NCBI GenBank assembly: GCA_016714025.1
Contig: JADJOB010000002.1
Location: forward strand, 789,501 to 853,500
DNA from: Saprospiraceae bacterium
GTDB taxonomy: Bacteria; Bacteroidota; Bacteroidia; Chitinophagales; Saprospiraceae
Direction of reading: 5' to 3'
Length of the DNA: 64,000 nucleotides
Shown: positions 9,347 through 18,013 of the stretch, one piece after another
Layout of the letters: each line of letters opens with the position of its first letter
Position numbering within the stretch: position 1 is the first letter of the stretch
Position numbers and translations under genes: made by a program
The notes under the pieces: model-generated
Database searches by the model: none
The model's input: only the letters and a program-made list of their open reading frames with translations
What the model was told of the DNA's origin: nothing

Positions 9347-10516
9347 ATGTCTTTTCAAACTAAAAGTCTGCAACAAAAATTGGATTCTAAAACCGGAGTA
9401 AAGCGAATCCTAGCTTTAGATGGTGGTGGTGTTCGGGGAATTCTTACCCTGGGATTTTTGGAAAAAATTGAATCCACACTTCGAACGCGTTATGGCAAAA
9501 GTGACATGGTATTGAGTGATTATTACGATATGATGGGTGGCACAAGTACCGGGGCCATCATGGCCACAGGTTTGGCATTGGGTATGGAAGTGAAACAAAT
9601 TATTCAACTCTATTTGGATTTAGGTGAAGTTATTTTTGGTAAAAGGAGTTTTTCATTGATACCAAGAGATTGGACTGGATTCAGGGCAATTTTCAAGGAA
9701 AATTACAATTCTGAAAATTTAGAGAAACAATTAAAAAACACCTTTGGTGAAATACTACTTGGAGACACGCAGGCTATTAAATGCGGATTGGCTATCAACA
9801 CCAAACGCGCAGATACCTACAGCTTATGGACATTTGCAAATCATCCGGATGGGATATATTATAACTCCAATAAAGATATTAAACTGTGGGAATTGTGCAG
9901 AGCTAGTTCTGCTGCACCATATTATTTTAAACCCAAACAACTTCCTATCAAAACGCGCAGCGGGAAAATGGTCAAATCTGGCTTTGTAGATGGCGGTGTC
10001 AGTTTGGCAAATAATCCCGTCTTTCAATTGTTTCTTACCGCAACCGTATCCAGTTTTGGTTTTAATTGGGTTTCCGGAGAGAATAAATTATTTATGACTT
10101 CTTTAGGCACCGGGAATGGTTTATTATTAGAAGATCCGGAAAGTCTTGTTAATTCAAGAGCTGTGGCCTGGGCTTCCAAATTACCAAATCTATTTATGAT
10201 TGATGCCCTTGAAATGAATCAAATTATATTGCAATATCTTGGAAAAAATTATGGACCGGTTGATTTTATAGATAATCAGTTTGGTAAGTTGGAAGAGCTT
10301 AAATATCTAAACGAAAAACTATTCAGTTTTACACGCCACAATGTTAGGTTAACCGCTGAAAGTTTGGCACAACTCGGATTTCAATTCAGTTTAGAGAAAG
10401 TTCGTTCTGTGGCTGAAATGGACCACTATGAAAATATACCCGACTTATTGGCAATCGGTCGAAAGGCAGCTGAGCAATTTACAGAAACCCATTTACCAAC
10501 TTCGTTTGATTTATAA
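9347..10516 (+). CDS. Patatin-like phospholipase (CapV/RssA type)
   Basis: A 389-aa cytoplasmic protein without a signal peptide. It has all patatin landmarks: the oxyanion-hole loop LDGGGVRG (residues 24-31), the nucleophile elbow GTSTG with Ser67, and the catalytic Asp215 in FVDGGVSLANNP. Patatins hydrolyse acyl esters of phospholipids, and bacterial members serve as membrane-damaging effectors in CBASS (CapV) and other immune systems. No nucleotidyltransferase gene is next to it; the next gene, 3 bp downstream, encodes a TIR-like membrane protein. Lipase activity is well supported by motifs; a role in defence is inference. Confidence 0.92.
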   Translation: MSFQTKSLQQKLDSKTGVKRILALDGGGVRGILTLGFLEKIESTLRTRYGKSDMVLSDYYDMMGGTSTGAIMATGLALGMEVKQIIQLYLDLGEVIFGKRSFSLIPRDWTGFRAIFKENYNSENLEKQLKNTFGEILLGDTQAIKCGLAINTKRADTYSLWTFANHPDGIYYNSNKDIKLWELCRASSAAPYYFKPKQLPIKTRSGKMVKSGFVDGGVSLANNPVFQLFLTATVSSFGFNWVSGENKLFMTSLGTGNGLLLEDPESLVNSRAVAWASKLPNLFMIDALEMNQIILQYLGKNYGPVDFIDNQFGKLEELKYLNEKLFSFTRHNVRLTAESLAQLGFQFSLEKVRSVAEMDHYENIPDLLAIGRKAAEQFTETHLPTSFDL

Positions 10517-10519
10517 TTT

Positions 10520-11176
10520 ATGAAGAAAATTTATTTTTCTTATTCAGACAAGCCAGAAGATCAATCACTTTACAAGGATCTCAACAATCATTTGCAACAA
10601 TATAAGCGCAAAGGATGGATTGAAATATATGATGAACAGGAATTGTTTAAACAAAATGGAGACCTTGCAAAAAATGAAGAATTTTTAAAATCATCAGATT
10701 TAACCATTCCATTAATTAGCATTGATTATCTGAACAACGACGAATGTTTGAAAATTTTAAAGCTGGCTGATATGCAGCACATAAAAATAGTACCCATCCT
10801 TCTACGTGAATGCGACTGGACAGCAGATGACATTCTTAAGAAATACAGTAATGAAGTACTACCGGATGAAAAAAAATCAATAGAACATCTCAGTAAAACC
10901 TTGCCAGATAAGCAGACTATTTTTAAGGAAATTGGTGATGAGATCAAATGTTTTATTTTTCCTGAATTGCATTCTGTGAAAATGGCGGAAACCGGATCGT
11001 CATTTTATTGGATCGTTGCCGGTTTGGTATTGGTAATAGGCATTTTGGCTTCGTTTTATATTTATACCAAAACAGATGAATTACTATTAGCAGTACTGAG
11101 TTTTTTATTATTTGGTCTAATAGCCCTGATGTCTGTTAAGAATGTATTGTTTCCCACTAAATTGTCAACCATTTAA
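10520..11176 (+). CDS. TIR-like protein with two C-terminal membrane helices; probable catalytic Glu missing
   Basis: A 218-aa protein. An N-terminal TIR-like domain covers about residues 1-150 (KIYFSYSDKPED, IEIYDEQ, LTIPLISIDYL, KIVPILLRECDW). Two hydrophobic helices at about 163-182 and 187-210 tether it to the inner membrane. Aligned without gaps from SIDY onward with the TIR protein encoded 0.9 kb downstream, the position of the expected NADase Glu (Glu80 there) is Leu80 here. It is therefore probably a non-enzymatic TIR serving as adaptor or sensor, although nearby Glu75 could conceivably substitute. It sits 3 bp after the patatin and 9 bp before the coiled-coil gene. Confidence 0.82.
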   Translation: MKKIYFSYSDKPEDQSLYKDLNNHLQQYKRKGWIEIYDEQELFKQNGDLAKNEEFLKSSDLTIPLISIDYLNNDECLKILKLADMQHIKIVPILLRECDWTADDILKKYSNEVLPDEKKSIEHLSKTLPDKQTIFKEIGDEIKCFIFPELHSVKMAETGSSFYWIVAGLVLVIGILASFYIYTKTDELLLAVLSFLLFGLIALMSVKNVLFPTKLSTI

Positions 11177-11185
11177 TCTAAATAT

Positions 11186-12061
11186 ATGAGTACAGAACTT
11201 AAAGAAAAGAATTTGCAAAGTATTCGTGTTTTAGAAAACCTTTTGGAAAATGAAAAGAAATCTAAAATTTATACGGTCATTGTTGTACTTGGATTTTGTA
11301 TTTTAGGAGGCCTCATTTTGTATTTGGGATTGGAACTTTCCAGCAAAGCCAATGAACTCAAACAACAATTACGCGAAAAAGAAACACTGATTGCAGAGAA
11401 AACCAATTTACTAGCTGAAAAGGAAGCCTTAATTGCTGAGCGGGATTCTGCTTTGATTCGGCTGGATAGTCTTCAAACTTCTTTGGTAAACACCAACAGC
11501 CTTCTCAGTCATACTGCTTTAGAGGCAGATTCTATCAAACAACAATCACTGAGTTTATTGACTCAGGTTCAGCAGCAATTTGATAAATTAAATCAGGATT
11601 ATGTTCAGCTTCAAAAGAAATATAAGCTGGAATCAAAACCAATTGACGATGTAAAACTTAAAGATCAGGTACAGGTTATTGACAAATTGAATAAAAAATA
11701 TAAATGTTATATACAATTCATGCCGGGGTTTGAAACAGAAGCAAAACGCGCTTATCAGGCACTTTATCAGAAGGATTGGTACAATCAATTTATAGCAGAG
11801 AATGAGAAGATAGAAAATCAATCATTCAATACCTATATTAAATATTTTGATAAAAGTGATCAGAAATTGGCATATGAGATGTATCGTACTTTAATGAATG
11901 CAAAAATAGAAGTTTCCCGAGAGCCGGTATTGGTAGAAACACCAGGAGCTGCTAAAAAATTTGAAGTTTGGATTGGTAAAGCACAACGGAAATCTGTGGA
12001 AGATGTATTAAACAATCCACGGTATCAAAATAAGTTGAATCTTATGAATAAAAAATTATGA
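11186..12061 (+). CDS. Membrane-anchored coiled-coil protein in patatin/TIR operon
   Basis: A 291-aa protein. A short N-terminal segment is followed by one membrane helix at about residues 30-50 (TVIVVLGFCILGGLILYLGL). A long heptad-rich coiled coil covers about 55-150 (repeated LREKETLIAEKTNLLAEKE-like units). A C-terminal domain of about 135 residues contains the pattern IKYFDKSDQKLAYEMYRTLM. This resembles small periplasmic hhYF.xxD-type domains, but I cannot name the family. By the positive-inside rule the coiled coil and C-terminus may face the periplasm. The stop overlaps the TIR gene start by 4 bp (ATGA), so the two are translationally coupled. Confidence 0.78.
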   Translation: MSTELKEKNLQSIRVLENLLENEKKSKIYTVIVVLGFCILGGLILYLGLELSSKANELKQQLREKETLIAEKTNLLAEKEALIAERDSALIRLDSLQTSLVNTNSLLSHTALEADSIKQQSLSLLTQVQQQFDKLNQDYVQLQKKYKLESKPIDDVKLKDQVQVIDKLNKKYKCYIQFMPGFETEAKRAYQALYQKDWYNQFIAENEKIENQSFNTYIKYFDKSDQKLAYEMYRTLMNAKIEVSREPVLVETPGAAKKFEVWIGKAQRKSVEDVLNNPRYQNKLNLMNKKL

Positions 12062-12510
12062 GTGCTTTAAAAGTTTTTATTTCGTATGCTCATGAAGACG
12101 AAGCAATTAAAAATCAATTTGATAAATTTTTAATTACTTTAAAACGTTCCAATAAAATTGAAGTTTGGCAAGACCGGCAAATCATGGCTGGCGAAAAGTG
12201 GGATGATCTTATAAAGAAAGAGCTCACATCGGCTGATATAATCATCTTATTGGTAAGTATTGATTTTATTGCTTCGGATTATATTTGGAGAAATGAATTA
12301 GAAATTGCCATGCAACGCCATGAAGCGGGTACTGCCCGAGTGATTCCTATTATTGCAAGAGCCTGTGATTGGAGTACGATGCCCTTTAGAAAATTACAAG
12401 CGTTACCTACTGGAGGCATTCCAATTGAGAATGCAAGCAATTTAGATCAGGTATATACCGAAATATCAAAGCAAATAAAAGCGGTGGTTGAATTTTTAGG
12501 CACTACTTAA
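12058..12510 (+). CDS. Stand-alone TIR-domain protein with intact Glu
   Basis: A 150-aa protein that is almost entirely one TIR_2-type domain. It has KVFISYAHEDE at residues 5-15, IEVWQDRQIMAGEKW in the middle, the SIDFIASDYIWRNE segment with Glu80 in the position of the NADase glutamate, and VIPIIARACDW with KLQALP after it. Bacterial TIR domains with this Glu commonly cleave NAD+ or make signalling ADP-ribose derivatives. It has no fused sensor domain, so a partner would have to activate it. It is the last gene of the six-gene run, coupled by an ATGA overlap to the coiled-coil gene. A repeat island follows. Confidence 0.88.
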   Translation: MSALKVFISYAHEDEAIKNQFDKFLITLKRSNKIEVWQDRQIMAGEKWDDLIKKELTSADIIILLVSIDFIASDYIWRNELEIAMQRHEAGTARVIPIIARACDWSTMPFRKLQALPTGGIPIENASNLDQVYTEISKQIKAVVEFLGTT

Positions 12511-12589
12511 TGATATAAAAGTCTTAAAAGGCAAGCTGTAGGAACAGTATACATCTATCATGGGAATTGATATTTTTTAGAATAAACAT

Positions 12590-12975
12590 TCACGTACTTG
12601 ATTCCATTCGTGGCAACTCCTACTTCTTCAATTCGCGTTTAATTCGTGCATTCGTAGCAACTCCTACTTCTTCAATTCGTGTTTAATTCGTGCATTCGTG
12701 GCAGCTCCTACTTTTTCAATTCGTGTTTAATTCGTGCATTCGTGACAACTCCTACTTCTTCAATTCGTGTTTAATTCGTGCATTCGTGACAACTCCTACT
12801 TCTTCAATTCGTGTTTAATTCGTGCATTCGTGACAACTCCTACTTCTTCAATTCGTGTTTAATTCGTGCATTCGTGACAACTCCTGCTTCTTCAATTCGT
12901 GTTTAATTCGTGCATTCGTGACAACTCCTGCTTCTTCAATTCGTGACTTTATTCGTGCATTCGTGGCGACCTCTT
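12590..12975. repeat. Tandem 44-bp repeat array (ATTCGTGCATTCGTG words)
   Basis: About eight copies of a 44-bp unit; the GTTT marks recur at 12637, 12681, 12725, 12769, 12813, 12857 and 12901, exactly 44 bp apart. Each unit holds AATTCGTG, then ATTCGTGCATTCGTG, then a CAACTCCTACTTCTTC-like spacer. The spacers are nearly identical, so this is not a CRISPR array. The island lies between the convergent TIR and desaturase genes. Confidence 0.9.
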
Positions 12976-13054
12976 CAAAATTTTACTAAAAGAAAAAATC
13001 TTGAAGCGAAGTAATAAGCACATTTATATTTCTTTCTACCATTTACCAACTTAA

Positions 13055-13260
13055 CTTGCCGCGAATGGAAGAACGAATGGAAGAATGAAGAAATGCCACG
13101 AATGCACGAATGAATACACGAATGGAAATGCGAAGAAATGCCACGAATGCACGAATGAATGCACGAATGAAGACACGAATGAAGACACGAATGGAGATTC
13201 GAAGAATAATTTAATAATTCGTCCTTAATTCGTGAATTCGTGGCGATTCCTCTCCAAAAA
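13055..13260. repeat. Inverted counterpart of the 44-bp array
   Basis: Holds several CACGAATGCACGAAT words, the reverse complement of the core in the preceding array, with GAATGAAGACACGAATG variants, ending in a forward AATTCGTG at about 13230-13245. Together the two arms could fold into a very long hairpin between convergent genes. A further stutter of CAGTCTAACA-like words lies at 13305-13342. Confidence 0.8.
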
Positions 13261-13349
13261 GTGGTCAGCAACTAGTAGTCAGGAGTCAAAAATTCCTCCT
13301 CCCAAACAGTCTAATAATCTAACAGTCAAACAGTCTAACAAGCCCTTTC

Positions 13350-14396
13350 TCAAGCTTTGACCAATCCCAATCGCTCCATCCGATAATATTCCCGGAACGT
13401 TATCATTCGTTCGGTATTTTCATCCCACAACTTATGTGTTGCAAGTTTTAAACTTTGAAAGAAATTTAATTCTGTGGTGTATTTATGAAACCAAGGGATG
13501 GCATCAACACATTTTTTCAAATTGTAGTTAGGAATGGCAGGATTCAGATGATGAATGTGGTGAATGGCTATATTGCCGGTAAACCAATTGAATATTGCCG
13601 GTAATTTATAATACGTGCTTCCTTTAATCGCAGCATACATAAACTCCCATTTATTTCTCCAGTGCTTGTAGCCATGTTCGTGTTGATGTTGAACATAAAA
13701 AAACCAGATGGCAATAATTGCAAATGAAGAAAGAATTATCAAATGCATCGTAACAAAACGTTTCCAATCTAAAATAAAACAAAGAGCTATAAAAACAGCA
13801 GCATAAATAAAATTATTTAAGTACAATCCTGGTTTTGCTTTTTTAAATTCTTCTAAATTCACCAATGGTAAACGATTGTGTATAAAAATATAATAAATTG
13901 GTCCTAATACAAACATCACCAGGGGTGTTCGGTATAAACGATATTTAAAACGTTCAAATTTACTCAGCTTGGAATATTCAGCAACTGTCAACGTATTGAT
14001 ATCACCAATGTCACGAACTTCCAACATTCCATTATTCATGTGGTGGAAATGGTGGGATTTTGCCCAATATGAATACGGCACTGAACTTAACATGCTACAA
14101 CTGTAGCCAATGATTTTACGCCAGCGTGAAGATTCTATAAAAGTATTATGACCACAATCGTGTTGGATGATAAAAATTCGTACTAAAAAAAGTGCATTTA
14201 ATAATGCCAATAGACAAGCAGCCAAAACGCTGTAATCCCATAAAAAATAAATAGCTATCCAGACCGCAAAAAATGGTCCAATGCTATTTAAAATCTGAAT
14301 GATTGCTTTGAGATTATCCGTTTTTTGGTAAGGCTTTAATGTTTTCAGCGCTTCTTTAACTTTTCCGGTAAATTCCTTTACTTCAGGATTCATCAC
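13350..14396 (-). CDS. Membrane fatty-acid desaturase (delta-12/omega-6-like)
   Basis: A 348-aa di-iron integral membrane desaturase. All three His boxes are present: HDCGH (79-83), HHFHH (115-119) and HHIHH near residue 275. Hydrophobic segments lie between them (around 40-77 and 185-240). The family introduces double bonds into acyl chains using O2 and reductant, adjusting membrane fluidity. The order and spacing of the boxes fit the omega-6/DesA branch, but the substrate cannot be read from sequence. It is a single gene, convergent with the TIR operon, with its own promoter at 14417-14424. Confidence 0.92.
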   Translation of the reverse strand: MMNPEVKEFTGKVKEALKTLKPYQKTDNLKAIIQILNSIGPFFAVWIAIYFLWDYSVLAACLLALLNALFLVRIFIIQHDCGHNTFIESSRWRKIIGYSCSMLSSVPYSYWAKSHHFHHMNNGMLEVRDIGDINTLTVAEYSKLSKFERFKYRLYRTPLVMFVLGPIYYIFIHNRLPLVNLEEFKKAKPGLYLNNFIYAAVFIALCFILDWKRFVTMHLIILSSFAIIAIWFFYVQHQHEHGYKHWRNKWEFMYAAIKGSTYYKLPAIFNWFTGNIAIHHIHHLNPAIPNYNLKKCVDAIPWFHKYTTELNFFQSLKLATHKLWDENTERMITFREYYRMERLGLVKA

Positions 14397-14416
14397 TGCG
14401 GTTTGATTTTAGGGTG

Positions 14417-14424
14417 CAAAGATA
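14417..14424 (-). promoter_or_regulatory. -7 element TATCTTTG for the desaturase gene
   Basis: On the minus strand the element reads TATCTTTG, a full match to TAnnTTTG, 20 bp before the start codon. The 5' leader would be only about 12-15 nt. Confidence 0.5.
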
Positions 14425-14521
14425 TGAAAAACTACAGAATGAATTTAAAATTAATTTCAAATAATCAATTTAAAATCAAGGGATTACATGATTAAAAAAT
14501 ACCTAATTGATAAGCCCTTGA

Positions 14522-16729
14522 TTAAAAATCAATTTGAACCTTTAACCTGAAATTAATCGGACTGCCGGGTGTAAAATGAATTTCTTCGACAGCTATAGAT
14601 TCATCCTTTAATCTTGATAACGTTAAAAATTGAGCTTCGTTCCATTTTTGATTGAAAATATTCTCTACAATAAAACTAAAATGCATGTTTTTGTAATTGT
14701 ATCCTATATTAGCATCCATAATTTCATACCCTTTTGCCTGAACACTGTTGTCTTCGTTTGCTGGCCGGTCTGATAAAATCCGATAGCGTAAGCTGGTAGA
14801 AATATTATGGAAATTTTTCAAAGTGATACCTCCAGTATGCGTCCATTTGGCAGCTAAGGGTAAATAATTTTGTCCTTCAGGATCATCAATCGTTCTGGCT
14901 TTTGTCAACGATGATTCTGCATCAAATAAAATAAATTTATTTAACTGGTATCTTAGACCTGCTTCCAAACCTTGTCTTTTAGTTTTACCACTGTTTTCAA
15001 CAATGGCTTCATCTCCAACATAAACCAATTCATCTTTCATGAATAAATACCAGGCAGCTACATGAAGGAATAAGGAACTTCCAATTTTTGTTTGAAACCC
15101 AATATCCTGATTAAAACTTCCGGGAAGCAAGGAAATGTCTGGATCCTGAATTAATAATCGGGAATCGTTGGAATGAAATCCGAAACCTGTTTTAGCAAAT
15201 AATTGTAAGTTTTGATTTACATGGTACTGTGCGGTTAGTTTAGGTGAATATTTAATTTCTGTTTTTGAATTTTCTTTATTTGAACTCACTAAATTGTTAG
15301 TATAATTGAAATGAAATAAATCCAATCGATTTTGAACCGACAATTCCAACTGATTCCATTCATAAGCTGCTTTTAAATACGCATAGCTGTTGTTTTCCTG
15401 AATCGAACCAAATGCAAGTCTATCCAATAATTTTACTCGATCTTTGGTATGGGATAATTCAATATCATTTACAAGATCTAATCTATTCCCCAAACATGCA
15501 TTTAAATCAATACCAGCCCAGGTTGCATTATATTGTCCTTCAAATCCAATTAAGTTTCGACGTTCTTTTTGCTTGATTTGGTCGCCATTGATAGAATCTT
15601 TTAAAAAGAATGTAAAATTTGAATATAATTCAAAATTATAATTTGAATAATAGGCACTCAGTTTTAAATTTTGGTTTGCAGAAAATGGTTTTATAAAATT
15701 TACCATTAAATTACTTCGATCTGTTTGTCCGCCTTCATTTGAATCTATAGCACCAAATCGACTGATTAATCCTTGATCAACAGCCCGTTGAGGAATTTGT
15801 CCGGAAGCATTCCATTTACTATTAAAATGGCTGCCTGTTAATTTAAGTTCAGCTGAGTTTAAAAACTTATAATTGTATTTGAACAAGCCATTAATTCTTT
15901 TGAAATTCTGGGGTTCATCAAAGTAACCATCTGTACGAACATACTCAGCGGCCAGGTATACATTCTGATGATTGGTATTGAGCAGCTTGAATAAACCTGC
16001 AAGCCGATGGGCATCAAACTTGCCGGATTCGAAAATAATGGAATTCATCTGAAGGCGATCTTGTAAAATAAAATCTGCATAGCCGGCATTTGAAAAATTT
16101 CCCTTAGCAACATTGTAGCTGCCTTTTTCATAATTGATTCTTTTGATGCTTTCCGGAATAATGAAGTGAAGATCTGAATAACCTTGTCCATGTGCATGGG
16201 AAACCATGTTTACAGGCAATAATTGGTCAACAGATAGATTGATATCAGTTCCATGATCAATATCAAATCCTCTTAGGAAAATTTGCTCAGCTTTTCCACC
16301 TCCCGCATGTTGTGCAATAAATAATCCAGGAACCATGCGTAATAATTCCTGGCTGTTTTGAACGGGCCTTGTCAAATTGTCTATTAATTGCAAATTGTAA
16401 TGTAACGGTTCGGTGATATTGATTTGATCCAGTTGGATGGTATTGTTTTCCATTTGTATAGAAAGCGGAGTGTTTAAGTCAGCTTCTTTTACAAAATAAA
16501 TAACTGGTTTGAAACCCAATAGTGAAAATTCCAGGGTATCGCCAGGCTTGGAAATGACATCCCTAAAGAAACCACGTCCATCCGTATGCGTGTGTGTATT
16601 TTTATTTTTATTGAAAATAGTAAGATCCGGGATTGGCTGTTGCTCAAGATTGAACACATAGCCACTGATCTGAGCCATGTTCAAATGAACAAAGAATAAA
16701 ATGAATGAAGCAATAAATATCGTTTTCAT
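14522..16729 (-). CDS. TonB-dependent outer-membrane receptor
   Basis: A 735-aa receptor. The signal peptide (residues 1-19) is followed by a carboxypeptidase-regulatory-like domain (about 20-105, starting ISGYVFNLEQQPIPDL). A plug domain lies at about 120-230 (NSQELLRMVPGLFI, FLRGFDIDHGTDI), and a beta barrel continues to the C-terminal RLKVQIDF. It carries a ligand through the outer membrane using TonB energy; the substrate is unknown. An MVSHAHGQGYSDLH stretch in the plug is His-containing and could contact a metal, though this is speculation. It is the third gene of a minus-strand run after DUF4331 and a TPR lipoprotein, only 20 bp from the latter. Confidence 0.9.
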   Translation of the reverse strand: MKTIFIASFILFFVHLNMAQISGYVFNLEQQPIPDLTIFNKNKNTHTHTDGRGFFRDVISKPGDTLEFSLLGFKPVIYFVKEADLNTPLSIQMENNTIQLDQINITEPLHYNLQLIDNLTRPVQNSQELLRMVPGLFIAQHAGGGKAEQIFLRGFDIDHGTDINLSVDQLLPVNMVSHAHGQGYSDLHFIIPESIKRINYEKGSYNVAKGNFSNAGYADFILQDRLQMNSIIFESGKFDAHRLAGLFKLLNTNHQNVYLAAEYVRTDGYFDEPQNFKRINGLFKYNYKFLNSAELKLTGSHFNSKWNASGQIPQRAVDQGLISRFGAIDSNEGGQTDRSNLMVNFIKPFSANQNLKLSAYYSNYNFELYSNFTFFLKDSINGDQIKQKERRNLIGFEGQYNATWAGIDLNACLGNRLDLVNDIELSHTKDRVKLLDRLAFGSIQENNSYAYLKAAYEWNQLELSVQNRLDLFHFNYTNNLVSSNKENSKTEIKYSPKLTAQYHVNQNLQLFAKTGFGFHSNDSRLLIQDPDISLLPGSFNQDIGFQTKIGSSLFLHVAAWYLFMKDELVYVGDEAIVENSGKTKRQGLEAGLRYQLNKFILFDAESSLTKARTIDDPEGQNYLPLAAKWTHTGGITLKNFHNISTSLRYRILSDRPANEDNSVQAKGYEIMDANIGYNYKNMHFSFIVENIFNQKWNEAQFLTLSRLKDESIAVEEIHFTPGSPINFRLKVQIDF

Positions 16730-16749
16730 AAGAGAATCAATTGTTGGGA

Positions 16750-17952
16750 TTATATTTTTTGAAGACGTTGATTTAATTCTAATAATTCTGGATTTTTTGA
16801 ATTCGTACTGTTTGCCTTTAAAAGAAAATTAGCGGCCATTTCTTTGTCTTTTTTTAACAAATAGATGTTGGCAAGGCTTCGATTGATGTCGATATTTTCA
16901 GGACGCATGTTCAAGTCTTCCTGAATATAATTCAAAGCTTTATCAGGATCATTTAATAATTCAGAATATACAGCTGCAAATTCCAGGCTCATATTGTGTC
17001 CATGTTGGGTATCATCAGTCAACATATCCAATATTTCAGGAAGTAATTTATCAAATGCCTCTTGTTGCTTTGTCTGCTTGTACAATTCTGCCAAATGAAT
17101 GTAAAATGAAACTTCAGGAATGATAGCGCAAGCTTCTTTAAGTTCTTGTTCGGCTTCTTTAAATTTACCCTGGCTCATATAAACGGTTGCCAGGTTTGCT
17201 TTTGCAAATGGATAATCTGGCCGCTCCTCAAGAATTTGATTTAAAATGGAGATTCCTTCAGCGGTCTTATTATAGCGTATGCATAATTGAGCCAATTGTA
17301 ACGCGGCCCAAGCCTTTTCTTCGCTTCCTGGACTGCCGGCTTCTACTGCCATTTGCATGGCTTTAATTGCATCTTCCGGCATACCATAGATTTCACGCAA
17401 ATAAGAGACTCTGGAGTACGAACGTAAATCCGGACGCATGGATACCATTTTATCGGCAAGAGAAACTGCATTCTTATAATCACCCAATTCAACGTGCGCA
17501 TCGATCAATGCTCCATATATCAATGCATTGTATGGATTTTTTTGTTGAGCAATTTCAGCAGTTTTCAGCGCATCTTTAAAATGATGCAGTGAAAGTTGAA
17601 CACTGGCTTTGGCACTTAATGCTAGAAATTCCTGATCTTTATTAATGTTTTTTTGCTGTAAAGCTTGTTCGATGGTTTTTAATGCAGCCGGATAATAATG
17701 TCCGTGTTCCCCGGTAATTCTAGCTTCAGCAATAAAGAGATTTGTAATTCTGATTAAGGCATCTATATGATCCGGATTTTTTGTCAATAAATGTTTGAGA
17801 TCTGAATAGCTTGTTCGTACTTCAGACCATTCATTAAAATATTGCATTTTTTCTGATCGTTCCAGTAAAACCGGAATTTCAAAATTTGTTTTTGGTTCTT
17901 TGGCACAGGATAAAATAAAAAGAGTGCAAATGAGGTACGTTATTTTTTTCAT
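16750..17952 (-). CDS. TPR-repeat lipoprotein
   Basis: A 400-aa protein with a lipoprotein signal (MKKITYLICTLFILSC, lipidated Cys16). The rest is an array of about eight to ten tetratricopeptide helix pairs (for example ALIYGALIDAHVELGDYKNA and AKANLATVYMSQGKFKEAE). TPR lipoproteins usually act as protein-protein scaffolds in the periplasm. It lies between the DUF4331 gene (61 bp upstream, with a hairpin in the gap) and the TonB receptor (20 bp downstream), so the three probably act together on one substrate or complex. Confidence 0.87.
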   Translation of the reverse strand: MKKITYLICTLFILSCAKEPKTNFEIPVLLERSEKMQYFNEWSEVRTSYSDLKHLLTKNPDHIDALIRITNLFIAEARITGEHGHYYPAALKTIEQALQQKNINKDQEFLALSAKASVQLSLHHFKDALKTAEIAQQKNPYNALIYGALIDAHVELGDYKNAVSLADKMVSMRPDLRSYSRVSYLREIYGMPEDAIKAMQMAVEAGSPGSEEKAWAALQLAQLCIRYNKTAEGISILNQILEERPDYPFAKANLATVYMSQGKFKEAEQELKEACAIIPEVSFYIHLAELYKQTKQQEAFDKLLPEILDMLTDDTQHGHNMSLEFAAVYSELLNDPDKALNYIQEDLNMRPENIDINRSLANIYLLKKDKEMAANFLLKANSTNSKNPELLELNQRLQKI

Positions 17953-17970
17953 AGTAATTTTTTTTTAATA

Positions 17971-18002
17971 AAATACCTTGACTCCTAAGAGCCAAGGTAT
18001 TT
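17971..18002 (-). terminator. Hairpin between DUF4331 and TPR genes
   Basis: A perfect 10-bp stem (AAATACCTTG, 17971-17980, with CAAGGTATTT, 17993-18002) with a 12-nt loop, directly after the DUF4331 stop. On the minus strand an A-run rather than a U-run follows, so partial attenuation or mRNA processing within the operon is as likely as termination. Confidence 0.45.
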
Positions 18003-18013
18003 ATAAAATGATT

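Noticed and set aside
9347..10516. Patatin as part of a standard CBASS locus
   Set aside because: No CD-NTase or Cap2/Cap3-like gene is within the operon or its flanks.
12590..12975. Regular 44-bp repeats that look like a CRISPR array
   Set aside because: The supposed spacers are almost identical and contain the same words as the repeats; there are no cas genes.
12975..13271. 98-aa minus-strand open frame with HSCLHSC repeats
   Set aside because: It arises from the CACGAATG word repeat; similar frames at 29325-29666 and 29440-29646 have the same origin.
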